NCBI GenBank assembly: GCA_035528035.1
Contig: DATKZI010000039.1
Coordinates: 47,595 to 111,594 of the forward strand
Origin: JABLTI01 sp035528035
GTDB lineage: Archaea; Asgardarchaeota; Heimdallarchaeia; JABLTI01
Direction of reading: 5' to 3'
Length of the DNA: 64,000 bases
Below the pieces are notes generated by a model that worked only from the letters and a program-made list of their open reading frames with translations, ran no database searches and was not told where the DNA came from. Position numbers and translations under genes: made by a program. Position 1 is the first letter of the stretch. Each line of letters starts with the position of its first letter. Positions 45,324 through 53,899 of the stretch are shown piece after piece.

Positions 45324-46232
45324 TTAAGCAACTACTTTTGAATTAAATTGAAGCCCATGATCTCCTAAAACAATTAAGAGTGTCTCTTTTTCTTCTTCAG
45401 TTAAATTCACTAATGGCGGTCTAACAAAAGTTTCTCTTCCAGTGATTTTTGAAAATAAAAATTTCTGAGCTGCTCGCGAGGGATATCGTTGCATAAGAGA
45501 ACGCACACCTGTTAATGCTTCTTGTTCTGACCAAGCTTTATCTACATCCCCAATTTTATAAGTTTCATATATTTTCAAAAGATGTTCAGGAAAAATATTA
45601 GCAATTGCACTAACTGCACCATCACATCCAGCATTTAATCCATTGTAAACCATTCTATCACTCCCTACCAAAATAGATAATTCTTCAAATGTTCCAGTAT
45701 ATTTCAAAATGATATCTGTTGAACCACTCAAATCTTTTATGCCTACTATGTTCTTATATTTCATTAAGAGTTTTTCAATAAGTTCTGTACTAAATTCCAT
45801 AGGAGTATAAATAGGAACATTACAGAGAAAAATAGGAAATTTCTTAATTTCATTAAAAATTCGGCTAAAATAATTATACAATCCTTCTTCAGCTGGTTTT
45901 CGAAAGAAATAGGGTCTAGTAATAATTGATGCTGTTGCACCATTTTCTTCAGCATATTTTATTAGATCTATGGTTCCTTTATAGCTATTTGAGTAAGCAC
46001 CAGCTATAATAGGAGTGCGACCTTTTACTGCATCAATTGATGTTTTTATTACTTTTTTTCTCTCTTCAATGGTTAAACTTGAAAATTCTCCATTAACCCC
46101 ACAAGCAACTATTCCATGAACTCCTTTTTCAATTACATAATCGATTTGATCTTTAATTGTTTCATAATCGATTTCTAAATCCTCATTAAATGGTGTTAGT
46201 ATAGAGACATAAATCCCAGTATATTTTTGAAT
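45324..46232 (-). CDS. Dihydrodipicolinate synthase/N-acetylneuraminate lyase (DapA) family aldolase, non-canonical start
   Basis: This is an intact 302-residue TIM-barrel class I aldolase. It has the N-terminal YTGIYVSILTPF, CGVNGEFSSLTIEER (the GTTGE-like pocket), FLCNVPIYTP and the Schiff-base lysine in NIVGIKDLSGST. The frame is closed by a stop just before ATT at 46232, and contains no ATG or GTG near the N terminus, the first TTG being far inside. GGAGG lies eight bases before this ATT. An out-of-frame ATG at 46239 would need one A removed from an A5 run, so either an ATT start or a one-base sequence error applies. The substrate is a 2-keto acid, unspecified. Confidence 0.8.
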   Translation of the reverse strand: MQKYTGIYVSILTPFNEDLEIDYETIKDQIDYVIEKGVHGIVACGVNGEFSSLTIEERKKVIKTSIDAVKGRTPIIAGAYSNSYKGTIDLIKYAEENGATASIITRPYFFRKPAEEGLYNYFSRIFNEIKKFPIFLCNVPIYTPMEFSTELIEKLLMKYKNIVGIKDLSGSTDIILKYTGTFEELSILVGSDRMVYNGLNAGCDGAVSAIANIFPEHLLKIYETYKIGDVDKAWSEQEALTGVRSLMQRYPSRAAQKFLFSKITGRETFVRPPLVNLTEEEKETLLIVLGDHGLQFNSKVVA

Positions 46233-46391
46233 GGTTCATACCTCCAATGGGCGACCAAATTCTCCTCGGTAAATTGCATTTAACTTGTAATTATCATTAT
46301 TAGAACATAAGGTATTATATTTTTTTAGTAGAAATGGAGATTTTTGCCATAAAAAAGAGCAAAAATAAAGAAAAAATGTGTACAATAAAAA

Positions 46392-47846
46392 CTAAAGGCT
46401 ACACATATTTTCAATTACTTTTTTAACAATATTCCAAATGATTTCGACACTTTTTATTTCAACATATTCATCCGGACTATGAGCATTATGAATGTTCGGT
46501 CCGATTGACGTTACTTGCAATTCTGGATTTAAAGCAACAAATAGTCCACACTCTAAACCTGCATGAATTGCTTCAAGTGCAACAGGTTTTTCAAGAACTT
46601 CTTCATAAGATTTCTTAACCATCTTAACAAAAGGCGAATTGGGATTTGGCATCCAACCAGGATAAGCTTCATCCAAAGTTACTTTTGCCTTATATTTCTC
46701 ACCAATTCCTTTAATTTCATTTCTAACTGTATCTAGCTCTTCGTTAACAAAACTTCTTGTACTAACATGTATCTGTATATTTTTCTCATTTGACTTTACA
46801 ACAGCTAAATTACTTGAAGTTTGTACTAGACCAGTAATTTCTTTACTATATGTAATCGGTCCATGTTCTATATCATACAAGATATTTAAAACAGAATTAG
46901 TTTTTTCAGTATTTGTTGCATGAGCGATTTTTGTCTCTTTGAAGTCAATTTTGATGTTTGGTTCTGAGATTTTAGCTAGAAGTAAAGTAGATTTTTTCCA
47001 TTGTTTCAAGTGTTTCAAGACTTTACTCGCTTGTTCTTTTGGAACAATAAATTCACATTCAAAATCTCTAGGTATAGCATTATGAGCAGAGCCAGCATTC
47101 ATTGAAACTAACAATATAGAATCTTTAATATCCATTAAAGAATCAATTCCTACTTTAATAGCATTTAAACGTGGTAAATCGATATCTAAACCTGAATGCC
47201 CACCAGTAAGTCCACTTATTACTAATTTGAATCCTCGATAATTCTGTTTCTCTTCAAGAGTAATAGGTACAACTATATCTGTTCCTCCTCCACCAGCACT
47301 ACTAATGGTAACTTTTCCAATCATTTCACTATCAACATTTAATAGATAATTGCCTGAGAAAAACCCTGATTTGAGCCCAAAGGCACCTGTCATTCCTGTT
47401 TCTTCATCTACAGTTAGGAGAACTTCCAATGGTCCATGCTTTAGATTATTTGAAATTAGTGCTGCTAATCCATAAGATATACCAATGCCATTATCAGATC
47501 CCAAAGTTGTACCTTTTGCAGTAACTTTTTCTCCGTCAACAAATGCATTTATTGGATCTTTTTCGCAATTAAAAGTAAAGTTAGGTTCCTTTTGACAAAC
47601 CATATCTAAATGAGCTTGGATTATTAAAGTAGGATATTTTTCACACCCATTGCTAGCTTCTTTTCTCAATAATATATTTCCTACACCATCCTCTTTTAAA
47701 GAGCTAATTCCATTCTGTTTTGCCCAATTTTTAACCCAAGTACGAATTTTATCTTCTTTCTTAGAAGGTCTTGGGATATTTGTTATTTCCTCAAAAATAG
47801 ACCAAACAATCTTTGGTTCAAGATTTCCAATATTTTTTTCTGACAT
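46392..47846 (-). CDS. pepD: Aminoacyl-histidine dipeptidase (PepD-like, M20)
   Basis: This 484-residue M20C metallopeptidase cleaves dipeptides such as Xaa-His. Characteristic segments are the N-terminal IVWSIFEEITNIPRPSKKEDKI, the metal ligands in IQAHLDMVCQ, LGSDNGIG and TVDEETGMTGAFGL, GGHSGLDID in the lid domain and the C-terminal HAGLECG and NAHSPDEYV. The length is normal. It may help peptide use as a nutrient, in line with the M20 enzyme at the window start. It lies 159 bases upstream of the aldolase gene on the same strand. Confidence 0.95.
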   Translation of the reverse strand: MSEKNIGNLEPKIVWSIFEEITNIPRPSKKEDKIRTWVKNWAKQNGISSLKEDGVGNILLRKEASNGCEKYPTLIIQAHLDMVCQKEPNFTFNCEKDPINAFVDGEKVTAKGTTLGSDNGIGISYGLAALISNNLKHGPLEVLLTVDEETGMTGAFGLKSGFFSGNYLLNVDSEMIGKVTISSAGGGGTDIVVPITLEEKQNYRGFKLVISGLTGGHSGLDIDLPRLNAIKVGIDSLMDIKDSILLVSMNAGSAHNAIPRDFECEFIVPKEQASKVLKHLKQWKKSTLLLAKISEPNIKIDFKETKIAHATNTEKTNSVLNILYDIEHGPITYSKEITGLVQTSSNLAVVKSNEKNIQIHVSTRSFVNEELDTVRNEIKGIGEKYKAKVTLDEAYPGWMPNPNSPFVKMVKKSYEEVLEKPVALEAIHAGLECGLFVALNPELQVTSIGPNIHNAHSPDEYVEIKSVEIIWNIVKKVIENMCSL

Positions 47847-48020
47847 GATTTTATCTCTGTTTCTGTTGATTATAGATGAAATATTCTTTATGTAAAAAAA
47901 ACTTTATCTAATATCATTACAATCAAACGTAAAGAATTATTAAACTCAGAATATCTGTTATAGACCTTAATATGGTTAATATTATGTATTAGAAAATACT
48001 TGATATAATAGGTGAATTTT

Positions 48021-48413
48021 GTGGAAGAATTTAAGGAAATTCCTATGGATGAAACAGATGAAGAATCCCTAAAAACAATCGATTCTTCAGATGAATTTGG
48101 TGAATCTCCAGAAATTTATAAAAAGCGAGCCCAGGAATTATCAAATTCAATATTCAGGTTATTTGGATTTTTACTTCTAATATTGGGAATAGCTATTTTA
48201 CCATTTGTTGTTATTTCATTTTTTTATCATTTTGGGCAATCAAATGAGACTGCGTTATTAATTGAACAAATATTTGGTTTAATTCTTTCAGGAGTAGCAA
48301 TTATTGTGGGATCTGCTCTGATCTATAATACTAGAAAAACTAAGAAAAAAGAATTACTTTTAGAACCTATATCAAATGAACCAGAGGAAGAGGTTCAGAC
48401 GAAGAAAGAATAA
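48021..48413 (+). CDS. Small two-helix membrane protein
   Basis: This 130-residue protein has an acidic N terminus (about 1-45), two hydrophobic helices (about 50-75 and 85-105) and a Lys/Glu-rich tail. I start at GTG 48021, five bases after AGGTGA; GTG 48012 is inside the SD. There is no recognised family. Its stop lies only five bases from the stop of the convergent AbrB-ACT gene. Confidence 0.65.
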   Translation: MEEFKEIPMDETDEESLKTIDSSDEFGESPEIYKKRAQELSNSIFRLFGFLLLILGIAILPFVVISFFYHFGQSNETALLIEQIFGLILSGVAIIVGSALIYNTRKTKKKELLLEPISNEPEEEVQTKKE

Positions 48414-48418
48414 TGTAA

Positions 48419-48844
48419 TTAGTGGAAACTCCTACATATAGCATTTTTTGCATATCCCTCAGCAACAAACTGTTTGCAAAGATCGCGAATATTACATTTA
48501 CATTTGGAAATATCTGCAACCACAATCCATTCAGCCAATTCACCTTTCTGTATAGTTCTTGCTTCGCTAGCAACAAGGTTAATATTATAATTTCCAAGAA
48601 AAGTTGCACATTTAGCTAATGCTCCAGGAATATCTCCTAAAGTAATTTTAAACTCTACCAAATCTACCTCATCAGCTGTAAAAGGGGTTATCTGAATTAC
48701 TCTTCTTTCAACATCTGCTCGTACTATGACATGCATTCCCTCAACAATACCAACCAAATCTCTAATATTTTGAGGAATATATACTTCCCCTTTTTCATTC
48801 ACTCTAATAATTTCATTTGTATCCACTTCATAACTGCCTCCCAA
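48419..48844 (-). CDS. AbrB/SpoVT-type DNA-binding plus ACT domain regulator
   Basis: In this 141-residue protein, residues about 8-52 (IIRVNEKGEVYIPQNIRDLVGIVEGMHVIVRAD) form an AbrB-like swapped-hairpin DNA-binding domain. Residues about 62-140 (VEFKITLGDIPGALAKCATFLGNYNINLVASEAR) form an ACT domain, which binds amino acids or other small ligands. The combination suggests a ligand-responsive transcription factor. Several cysteines (CKCNIRDLC) near the end could sense metal or redox. The target is unknown; no obvious palindrome is seen in its own promoter. Confidence 0.85.
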   Translation of the reverse strand: MGGSYEVDTNEIIRVNEKGEVYIPQNIRDLVGIVEGMHVIVRADVERRVIQITPFTADEVDLVEFKITLGDIPGALAKCATFLGNYNINLVASEARTIQKGELAEWIVVADISKCKCNIRDLCKQFVAEGYAKNAICRSFH

Positions 48845-48961
48845 GCTAGATTAAACTGATTCATATTGAATTGTATTAATATATAGTACACTTTTTTAAT
48901 TAATTTTGCCTTTTAAAAGAAGGTAATTACATTCTTATTTAGAAAAAATTGGTTTACACAA

Positions 48962-49588
48962 ATGAATCCTGTTGAATTATATGATAAATTATTTATCCAT
49001 TACGGTTCTCAAAACTGGTGGCCTGGTGAAGGTTTTGAAATAGCAATAGGAGCAATTTTAACTCAGAATACCTCTTGGAAAAATGTGGAAAAAGCTATAG
49101 AGAATCTACGAAAAACAGATTTATTAGATCCTCATAAAATCGTAAAAAGTAATTTGGTTTTTCTTAAAGAACAAATAAATCCTGCAGGATTCTATAATCT
49201 AAAAGCCAAATATTTGAAAAACTTGAGTGAATTATGGATAAAGAATCCCAACCCATCGCGAAATGAATTATTAGAGATAAAGGGAATTAGCGATGAAACA
49301 GCTGATTCAATTTTATTATATCTTTTACAAAAGCCTGAATTCATAATTGATGCTTATACAATTAGAATAAGTAATAGAATAGGAATGGGTCTATCAACTA
49401 ACAAACATTATTGGAAAATATTTTATCAAGAAAACTTACCAAAAGAAGTTAAATTATATAATGAATTTCATGCCCTTTTAGTAAAGCATGCTAAGAGCTT
49501 ATGTCTAAAAAGAACCCCTCTCTGCTTATCTTGCTTTTTACATACTAAGTGTGCTTATGCGAAAGAGAAAGAAGGAATTCTCACTTAA
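48962..49588 (+). CDS. Endonuclease III-family HhH-GPD DNA glycosylase with Fe-S cluster
   Basis: This 208-residue DNA repair glycosylase has GAILTQNTSWKNVEKAI, the helix-hairpin-helix IKGISDETADSILLY and the catalytic Asp in IIDAYTIRISNR. An Fe-S loop of C-x6-C-x2-C-x5-C pattern (CLKRTPLCLSCFLHTKC) follows. The lysine that gives EndoIII its lyase activity (GRKTAN) is Glu here (SDETAD). A monofunctional glycosylase of the 3-methyladenine (MagIII-like) kind is therefore more likely than Nth. It overlaps the convergent nitroreductase gene by eight bases. Confidence 0.88.
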   Translation: MNPVELYDKLFIHYGSQNWWPGEGFEIAIGAILTQNTSWKNVEKAIENLRKTDLLDPHKIVKSNLVFLKEQINPAGFYNLKAKYLKNLSELWIKNPNPSRNELLEIKGISDETADSILLYLLQKPEFIIDAYTIRISNRIGMGLSTNKHYWKIFYQENLPKEVKLYNEFHALLVKHAKSLCLKRTPLCLSCFLHTKCAYAKEKEGILT

Positions 49589-50384
49589 GATTGAATCCCT
49601 GCTCTCTTATTATGTCTAATAACGACTTGTCTGACCAAATACCTTGGGTTATTTTCCGACTAATGTGTTCAGACCAAGAATATTTATCCATGTCTATTTT
49701 GTCCTCCTTTTGATACAATGGTATCTTAGCATTAAGTTTAATGTAATAACCCTGTGTAATATAGCCTTCATCCATTGCTTTCATGCATTCTAGGATATCT
49801 GATTCTGAATAATCTGTATATTCATCCTTAAATGTACAACGTTGTAGAGGGAATCTTGGACGAACATCCATTAGATGCTTTGGATCGGGATAGCCTAAAC
49901 ATAAACCTACAACTGGTATGACCTTTTTAGGTAGTTTGAAAACCTTAGCTATTAATTCAGTGTGTAAAGGAGCATTCCCAAGTAAAACAGATCCTATACC
50001 ACAAGCTTCAGCAGCAAGAATGAGATTTTCTGCCACTAACGAAGCATCTTGTATTCCTAACCATAATAACATACCATCATCAAAATTATAGGTATAACCT
50101 TTTTGTTGAACGATTTTTTCAAGTCTATTAAAATCAATAAGGAAAATCATAAAGAGTTTGGTTGAAGGATATATACCTAATCGTTTTAGTTTTTCCATTT
50201 TTTCTTTATCAGAAGTATAAACAATGCTAGTTGCTTGATAAGCAAATGGAGCCCGGATGCCTGCATAGAGGATTTTTCCGATAACATCTTCAGAAATATC
50301 TTTTCCCAAGAATTTTCTAATGGATCGCCTATTATTTATAATTTCAAATAAATCATTTGAACCAAGGTTTTTCTGATCAATCAT
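49581..50384 (-). CDS. Nitroreductase-family FMN oxidoreductase
   Basis: This 267-residue flavoprotein has the FMN-phosphate-binding NNRRSIRKF near the N terminus, an IRAPFAYQATSIVY segment, DASLVAENLILAAEACGIGSVLLG and VVGLCLGYPDPK. The core is of the nitroreductase fold, with an extra C-terminal 60 residues (MDKYSWSEHISRKITQGIWSDKSL). It reduces nitro-compounds, quinones or related substrates with NAD(P)H; the physiological substrate is unknown. Confidence 0.9.
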   Translation of the reverse strand: MIDQKNLGSNDLFEIINNRRSIRKFLGKDISEDVIGKILYAGIRAPFAYQATSIVYTSDKEKMEKLKRLGIYPSTKLFMIFLIDFNRLEKIVQQKGYTYNFDDGMLLWLGIQDASLVAENLILAAEACGIGSVLLGNAPLHTELIAKVFKLPKKVIPVVGLCLGYPDPKHLMDVRPRFPLQRCTFKDEYTDYSESDILECMKAMDEGYITQGYYIKLNAKIPLYQKEDKIDMDKYSWSEHISRKITQGIWSDKSLLDIIREQGFNLK

Positions 50385-50511
50385 AATACATTCACCAAAA
50401 GTATTAGATTATCAATTACATTTACAAATAATACTTTTTTGTCAATTGTCTCAAGATAAATGAATTTATACTAGTAACTCTAAGTTATAGCAATAATAAG
50501 GATGGATTAAA

Positions 50512-51213
50512 GTGAGTGAGGAAGCTTTAGCTAAAATTCCTGGAACAACATTTTCCTTAAAATTTGGTGAAGAAGGAAAATATTATGCAGTACACCTATG
50601 TAGAGGCACACAACCATTTCTATCTAAACAATTGAGTATTCTCAAAGGAACAACTCTTTCTGATTTGCCTGAAGAAGTAGAAAATGGTTTACGATACCTG
50701 TTGACGAAAGAAGATATTTACCTATCACCTGTTATTATTAATAGAGTAGTAACTGAATTAATAGAACAAATACCGAAAGATGGTCAAGTATTCGTGAAGG
50801 AAACAGAAGAAAAGCATTATGTAACTCCAACAGTTAGTGTTCAAGAGATGATAGCACAGAAAGAAGAACACGCTGGCAAGAAATCGATGATTGAATATAC
50901 GCCTGGAGAAAAACCTAGGTATGATGCAACATCTGAAACCATTGGAAAAATCCACCTACGCGAACCAAGATTATTACCAAGTCGTGATATGTCATTGGAT
51001 ATTACTCCAACATCACCAGCAAGTAGCACAAAAGATGACTATTTAGCTTTAGAAGAGAAAGTGAATTCTTTACATAATGAGATACAAACAATGCAAGAAA
51101 TAATCGATAGTAATAACAAAGAAATTGCCTCTTTAAAAAAACAAATAACTTCTTTAAAGAAAGAAACTAAAGAATTGAAAGTTAAATCAATCAATAAATC
51201 TGATGAAGAATAA
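50512..51213 (+). CDS. Coiled-coil protein of unknown function
   Basis: The N-terminal domain of this 233-residue protein (about 1-105, TTFSLKFGEEGKYYAVHLCRG ... LSPVIINRVVTELIEQIP) is mixed alpha/beta. A disordered middle and a clear C-terminal coiled coil (about 178-228, LEEKVNSLHNEIQTMQEIID) follow. The start is GTG 50512 with the SD AAGGATGGA; a TTTATA box lies about 45 bases upstream. It converges on the 51269 gene. No family is recognised. Confidence 0.65.
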   Translation: MSEEALAKIPGTTFSLKFGEEGKYYAVHLCRGTQPFLSKQLSILKGTTLSDLPEEVENGLRYLLTKEDIYLSPVIINRVVTELIEQIPKDGQVFVKETEEKHYVTPTVSVQEMIAQKEEHAGKKSMIEYTPGEKPRYDATSETIGKIHLREPRLLPSRDMSLDITPTSPASSTKDDYLALEEKVNSLHNEIQTMQEIIDSNNKEIASLKKQITSLKKETKELKVKSINKSDEE

Positions 51214-51268
51214 TTTGTTCTGATAAAATTTTTAAAAAAAAAGAAAAAGGCTGACTAAAAGCCTTTTT

Positions 51269-51985
51269 CTAAAATTTTCTTCCGGAAAACATATTCTGAA
51301 TGGGACGCAATGCTCCTGAAATGATCTCATTCAGATTTTTTCCATTTATAGTTAATCCGTTGGTTGAACCGGCGCGAATAATTTCACCATTATTGTTAGA
51401 AACGCGAACTCCATCTTTCTTCGATACTTCAACATAAGTATTTTTCTTCTTATCACAAACAATCACTTCTCGATCATCCTTGGATAATGCGATCAATGAT
51501 TCATTATCTTTAATAAGTATGAATTCTTCAGGTTCGAACAAATAGGTGAAGAAATCAAGAGTATCTAATCTATCAGGCCAAGACAATCGATTACCATTTA
51601 AAATCAAATTCCCATGACTAGTGAATTCTGATTTATGTAATCTCTCAAAATTGCGATAAGCTTTGAGCTCGATATTCCTGAAATCTTTTTCATTGATATC
51701 ATCGGATTTTGTATTCGATAAATCAACATTGCTGTATTTTACAAATGCTTCCCTAGAGAGTTTTTCAATAGCTTCACCTACAGCTCCTTTGGCGGTATTG
51801 ACAATTGTATCAGCTCCTAGATAGATTTCACCAATGATATAGAAACCCAAAGTTTCATAGGACCGAGTGTCAACTACAGGGAACATTCGAGAACGTTTGC
51901 CTATAGTGATCATAGTATCTTCTAGATCAACAATAATAGTTGATTGAATTACTTTTAGTGGCTCATTTACTAGCTCAAGTTTCAC
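51269..51985 (-). CDS. Protein of unknown function, partner of the coiled-coil regulator gene
   Basis: In this 238-residue soluble protein, strands dominate both ends (STIIVDLEDTMITIGKRSRMF; EVIVCDKKKNTYVEVSKKDGVRVSNNNGEIIRAG). A helix-rich middle (ADTIVNTAKGAVGEAIEKLSREAF) separates them. The last 60 residues look like a beta-solenoid or barrel. It begins 14 bases after the stop of the upstream coiled-coil/ArsR-like gene on the same strand, so it is likely an operon partner and possibly the regulator's effector. No motif is recognised. Confidence 0.65.
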   Translation of the reverse strand: MKLELVNEPLKVIQSTIIVDLEDTMITIGKRSRMFPVVDTRSYETLGFYIIGEIYLGADTIVNTAKGAVGEAIEKLSREAFVKYSNVDLSNTKSDDINEKDFRNIELKAYRNFERLHKSEFTSHGNLILNGNRLSWPDRLDTLDFFTYLFEPEEFILIKDNESLIALSKDDREVIVCDKKKNTYVEVSKKDGVRVSNNNGEIIRAGSTNGLTINGKNLNEIISGALRPIQNMFSGRKF

Positions 51986-51999
51986 AACAATTCCTCCAA

Positions 52000-53070
52000 T
52001 TATTTGATTTTAACATTAAATTCTTCATCAGAATCGTCGTCGCTTTTACCTTGAGTCTTTTCCTCTAAGTAGCGCATAAATTGAATTTCAGCAAGTTTAA
52101 GTGCTTCACGTCCACGAGTTGTCAATAAATAACGACCACGAACAACTTCTTGTGTGACGAATTTCACTTCATCTTCTATGAGTTTATCCATGTGATGTTT
52201 GAATGTTCCACCTCGAAGATTGGTTATATCGCTAAGTTCTTTCTGATACATAGGTCCTTTTTCTAATTCCTTAAGAATTCTAAGTCTGTTTGAATCTCCA
52301 ATAGCAGAGACAATTGCAGCTCCTATCTCATAAAATTCCTCAAGCTGATCATTTGGTATAGACGAAGTTCCAAAGGTGCTATGAACTTCTTTAGAAATTT
52401 TATCACCTATTTCTTTGCCTATTTTACCAAGATCTTTTCCGACGTTTTTTAGTTCATCACCAATATTACCTGCACTATTGATTGCAATGCCCATGGATGA
52501 TTTAAGACTATCAGCTACAGATGAAAGTATTGAACGAGTATATTCACCTAGTCTTACTTCTAGATCAGAGGTAATTCCTTCGATATCTTCATCCAAATCA
52601 ACATCGAAAGAATAGCTACTTTCATATCTTTTCTCTCGTAAAACACGTTCTCTTTCTCTAAGTTTTCGTTCTTTTTCACGAAGATCCTCACGTTCATTAT
52701 CGATATCTCTTTTTTTCTTAAAGAGATCTTCTCGTAAACTACGAACTTCTTGGGTAACTCTTTCACGTTCCTGTCTAATACGCTCTTTTTCTTGTTGTAT
52801 TCGTTCTCTATCTGCATCTGAAAGTTTCACGTTGGGTCTAACTACGATTCTATGTGGAGGCATTGGAGGCATAGGTGCAGCTGGTAGTTTTGGTGGTAAT
52901 GGTGGAAGTGGTTGAGCGAATTTGACTTCATCATCATCATCTTTCACGTTAATAATTCGTACTCTATTCTCATCGAGTTCATCATCATCATCTTCAATAT
53001 CATCCAATTTTCTTTGAAGACGCATTATTTCTTTTTCGATTTCTCTTTTTCTTTTATCTCTATTTGACAT
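52000..53070 (-). CDS. Coiled-coil protein with C-terminal ArsR-type winged helix
   Basis: This 356-residue protein begins with a charged coiled coil (about 1-30) and an acidic stretch, then a proline-rich linker (PLPPLPPKLPAAPMPPMPP, about 54-72). A long highly charged coiled coil follows (about 80-150, many Arg/Glu heptads), then a helical amphipathic region (about 165-235). A C-terminal winged helix (about 248-330: IVSAIGDSNRLRILKELEKGPMYQKELSDIT ... VVRGRYLLTTRG) has the ArsR DNA-binding layout. The N-terminal half could multimerise or attach to another structure. SD GAGGT lies eight bases before the ATG. Confidence 0.8.
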   Translation of the reverse strand: MSNRDKRKREIEKEIMRLQRKLDDIEDDDDELDENRVRIINVKDDDDEVKFAQPLPPLPPKLPAAPMPPMPPHRIVVRPNVKLSDADRERIQQEKERIRQERERVTQEVRSLREDLFKKKRDIDNEREDLREKERKLRERERVLREKRYESSYSFDVDLDEDIEGITSDLEVRLGEYTRSILSSVADSLKSSMGIAINSAGNIGDELKNVGKDLGKIGKEIGDKISKEVHSTFGTSSIPNDQLEEFYEIGAAIVSAIGDSNRLRILKELEKGPMYQKELSDITNLRGGTFKHHMDKLIEDEVKFVTQEVVRGRYLLTTRGREALKLAEIQFMRYLEEKTQGKSDDDSDEEFNVKIK

Positions 53071-53092
53071 GTTATCTACCTCAGTTTGATTT

Positions 53093-53188
53093 TTAACTTC
53101 TGAGACCTGCTATTAAAGCCATTTTAACACGAGTCTCATCAAATTCTTTCTTTATTTGTTCCTTGATTTTTGATTTCTTATCTGTCAT
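53093..53188 (-). CDS. Very small basic-helical ORF upstream of the ArsR-like gene
   Basis: This 31-codon frame starts MTDKKSKIKEQIKKEF and ends ALIAGLRS, followed by a stop and, 22 bases on, the ATG of the coiled-coil regulator with its own SD. A GTGATG SD-like element precedes it. It may be a leader peptide or a small partner protein. Its short length means it could also be chance, but the codon use and clean SD are in keeping with neighbours. Confidence 0.4.
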   Translation of the reverse strand: MTDKKSKIKEQIKKEFDETRVKMALIAGLRS

Positions 53189-53390
53189 TTTTCACATCAC
53201 TTTTGTTAAGTTATTACACTTTTCTATACTTTACTTACACCAATGAGTATATAAATATTTGTAACTGTGTTACATTTGCGTGTATGTCTTAAATTATTCT
53301 TGAAAAGGAAGGTAAAACTATTAGAAGTCTATTAAAAAAACTTTTTAAAAGAGAAAGTCAATAATACTTTTTGAGAAGAAAAAAATCTAA

Positions 53391-53400
53391 AAATATAAAT
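53391..53400 (+). promoter_or_regulatory. TATA box candidate for the structured RNA
   Basis: AAATATAAAT lies directly ahead of the region whose composition becomes more G+C-rich and hairpin-rich. The expected start would be some 25 bases downstream. Confidence 0.35.
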
Positions 53401-53403
53401 AAT

Positions 53404-53690
53404 CACGCTTCTCGTGTCCATCGAAGAGTACACTCACCGCCTTTGGATAGGCGCTTTAAATCAGCGGGTTAAGCGCTTATAGAGCCACCAAAGAAACTTG
53501 AGAAATCTTCTTCATTGCCCGAGAGAAGAGAATGGTGCTCGTTTAAGATGGAACGTTAAGAGCCAGGAACACAATAACAAAATTTAGATGAGTCCTAGAA
53601 TGCCAAACCGTTTAGTGTTATTGTGTATATGGATGGTCGGATCCTAAACCCAAGGCATTTTTTGGTGTTTAGCCCGACCATCTAGCTGGT
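53404..53690 (+). ncRNA. Candidate structured non-coding RNA
   Basis: Within a 711-base stretch lacking any long frame (53189-53899), about 290 bases are visibly richer in G and C than the flanks and fold into successive hairpins. These are CGCCT/AGGCG (53438-53453), GCGCTT/AAGCGC (53451-53476), TCTTCT/AGAAGA (53506-53529), GCTC-TTAA/TTAA-GAGC (53537-53563), the 10-bp ACACAATAAC/GTTATTGTGT (53569-53626), and GATGGTCGG/CCGACCATC with an inner CTAAAC/GTTTAG (53632-53682). The first two compete for the same bases. I could not match it to SRP RNA, RNase P RNA or a tRNA. Strand is assigned by the TATA-like box. The rest of the gap is A/T-rich and shows nothing. Confidence 0.5.
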
Positions 53691-53899
53691 TTAATTCAAG
53701 CAATTTCTCTATTCATTACTTTAAGGCAGAAAATTTAAAGGGAATTGTTTATTTAGGTTCTTTTTCAATACTGAATAATACAAACATGCAGATTTGATAA
53801 TTTATAAATAAGATAAGATTCCATTAAAGATAGAAATAAAAAACTGATTGTTACATAAATACTATTTATATTAGTTGAATATTATAGGTGGCGTAAAAA

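Noticed and set aside
45324..45881. Reading the DapA-family gene as a truncated 185-residue pseudogene
   Set aside because: The frame stays open upstream and encodes the full expected N terminus; only the start codon is unusual.
53404..53690. SRP RNA, RNase P RNA or tRNA identity for the structured island
   Set aside because: Hairpins are local and sequential, with no end-to-end helix. No GAGGAAAGUCC or ACAGAA-type RNase P core, no SRP helix-8 motif and no T-loop were found.
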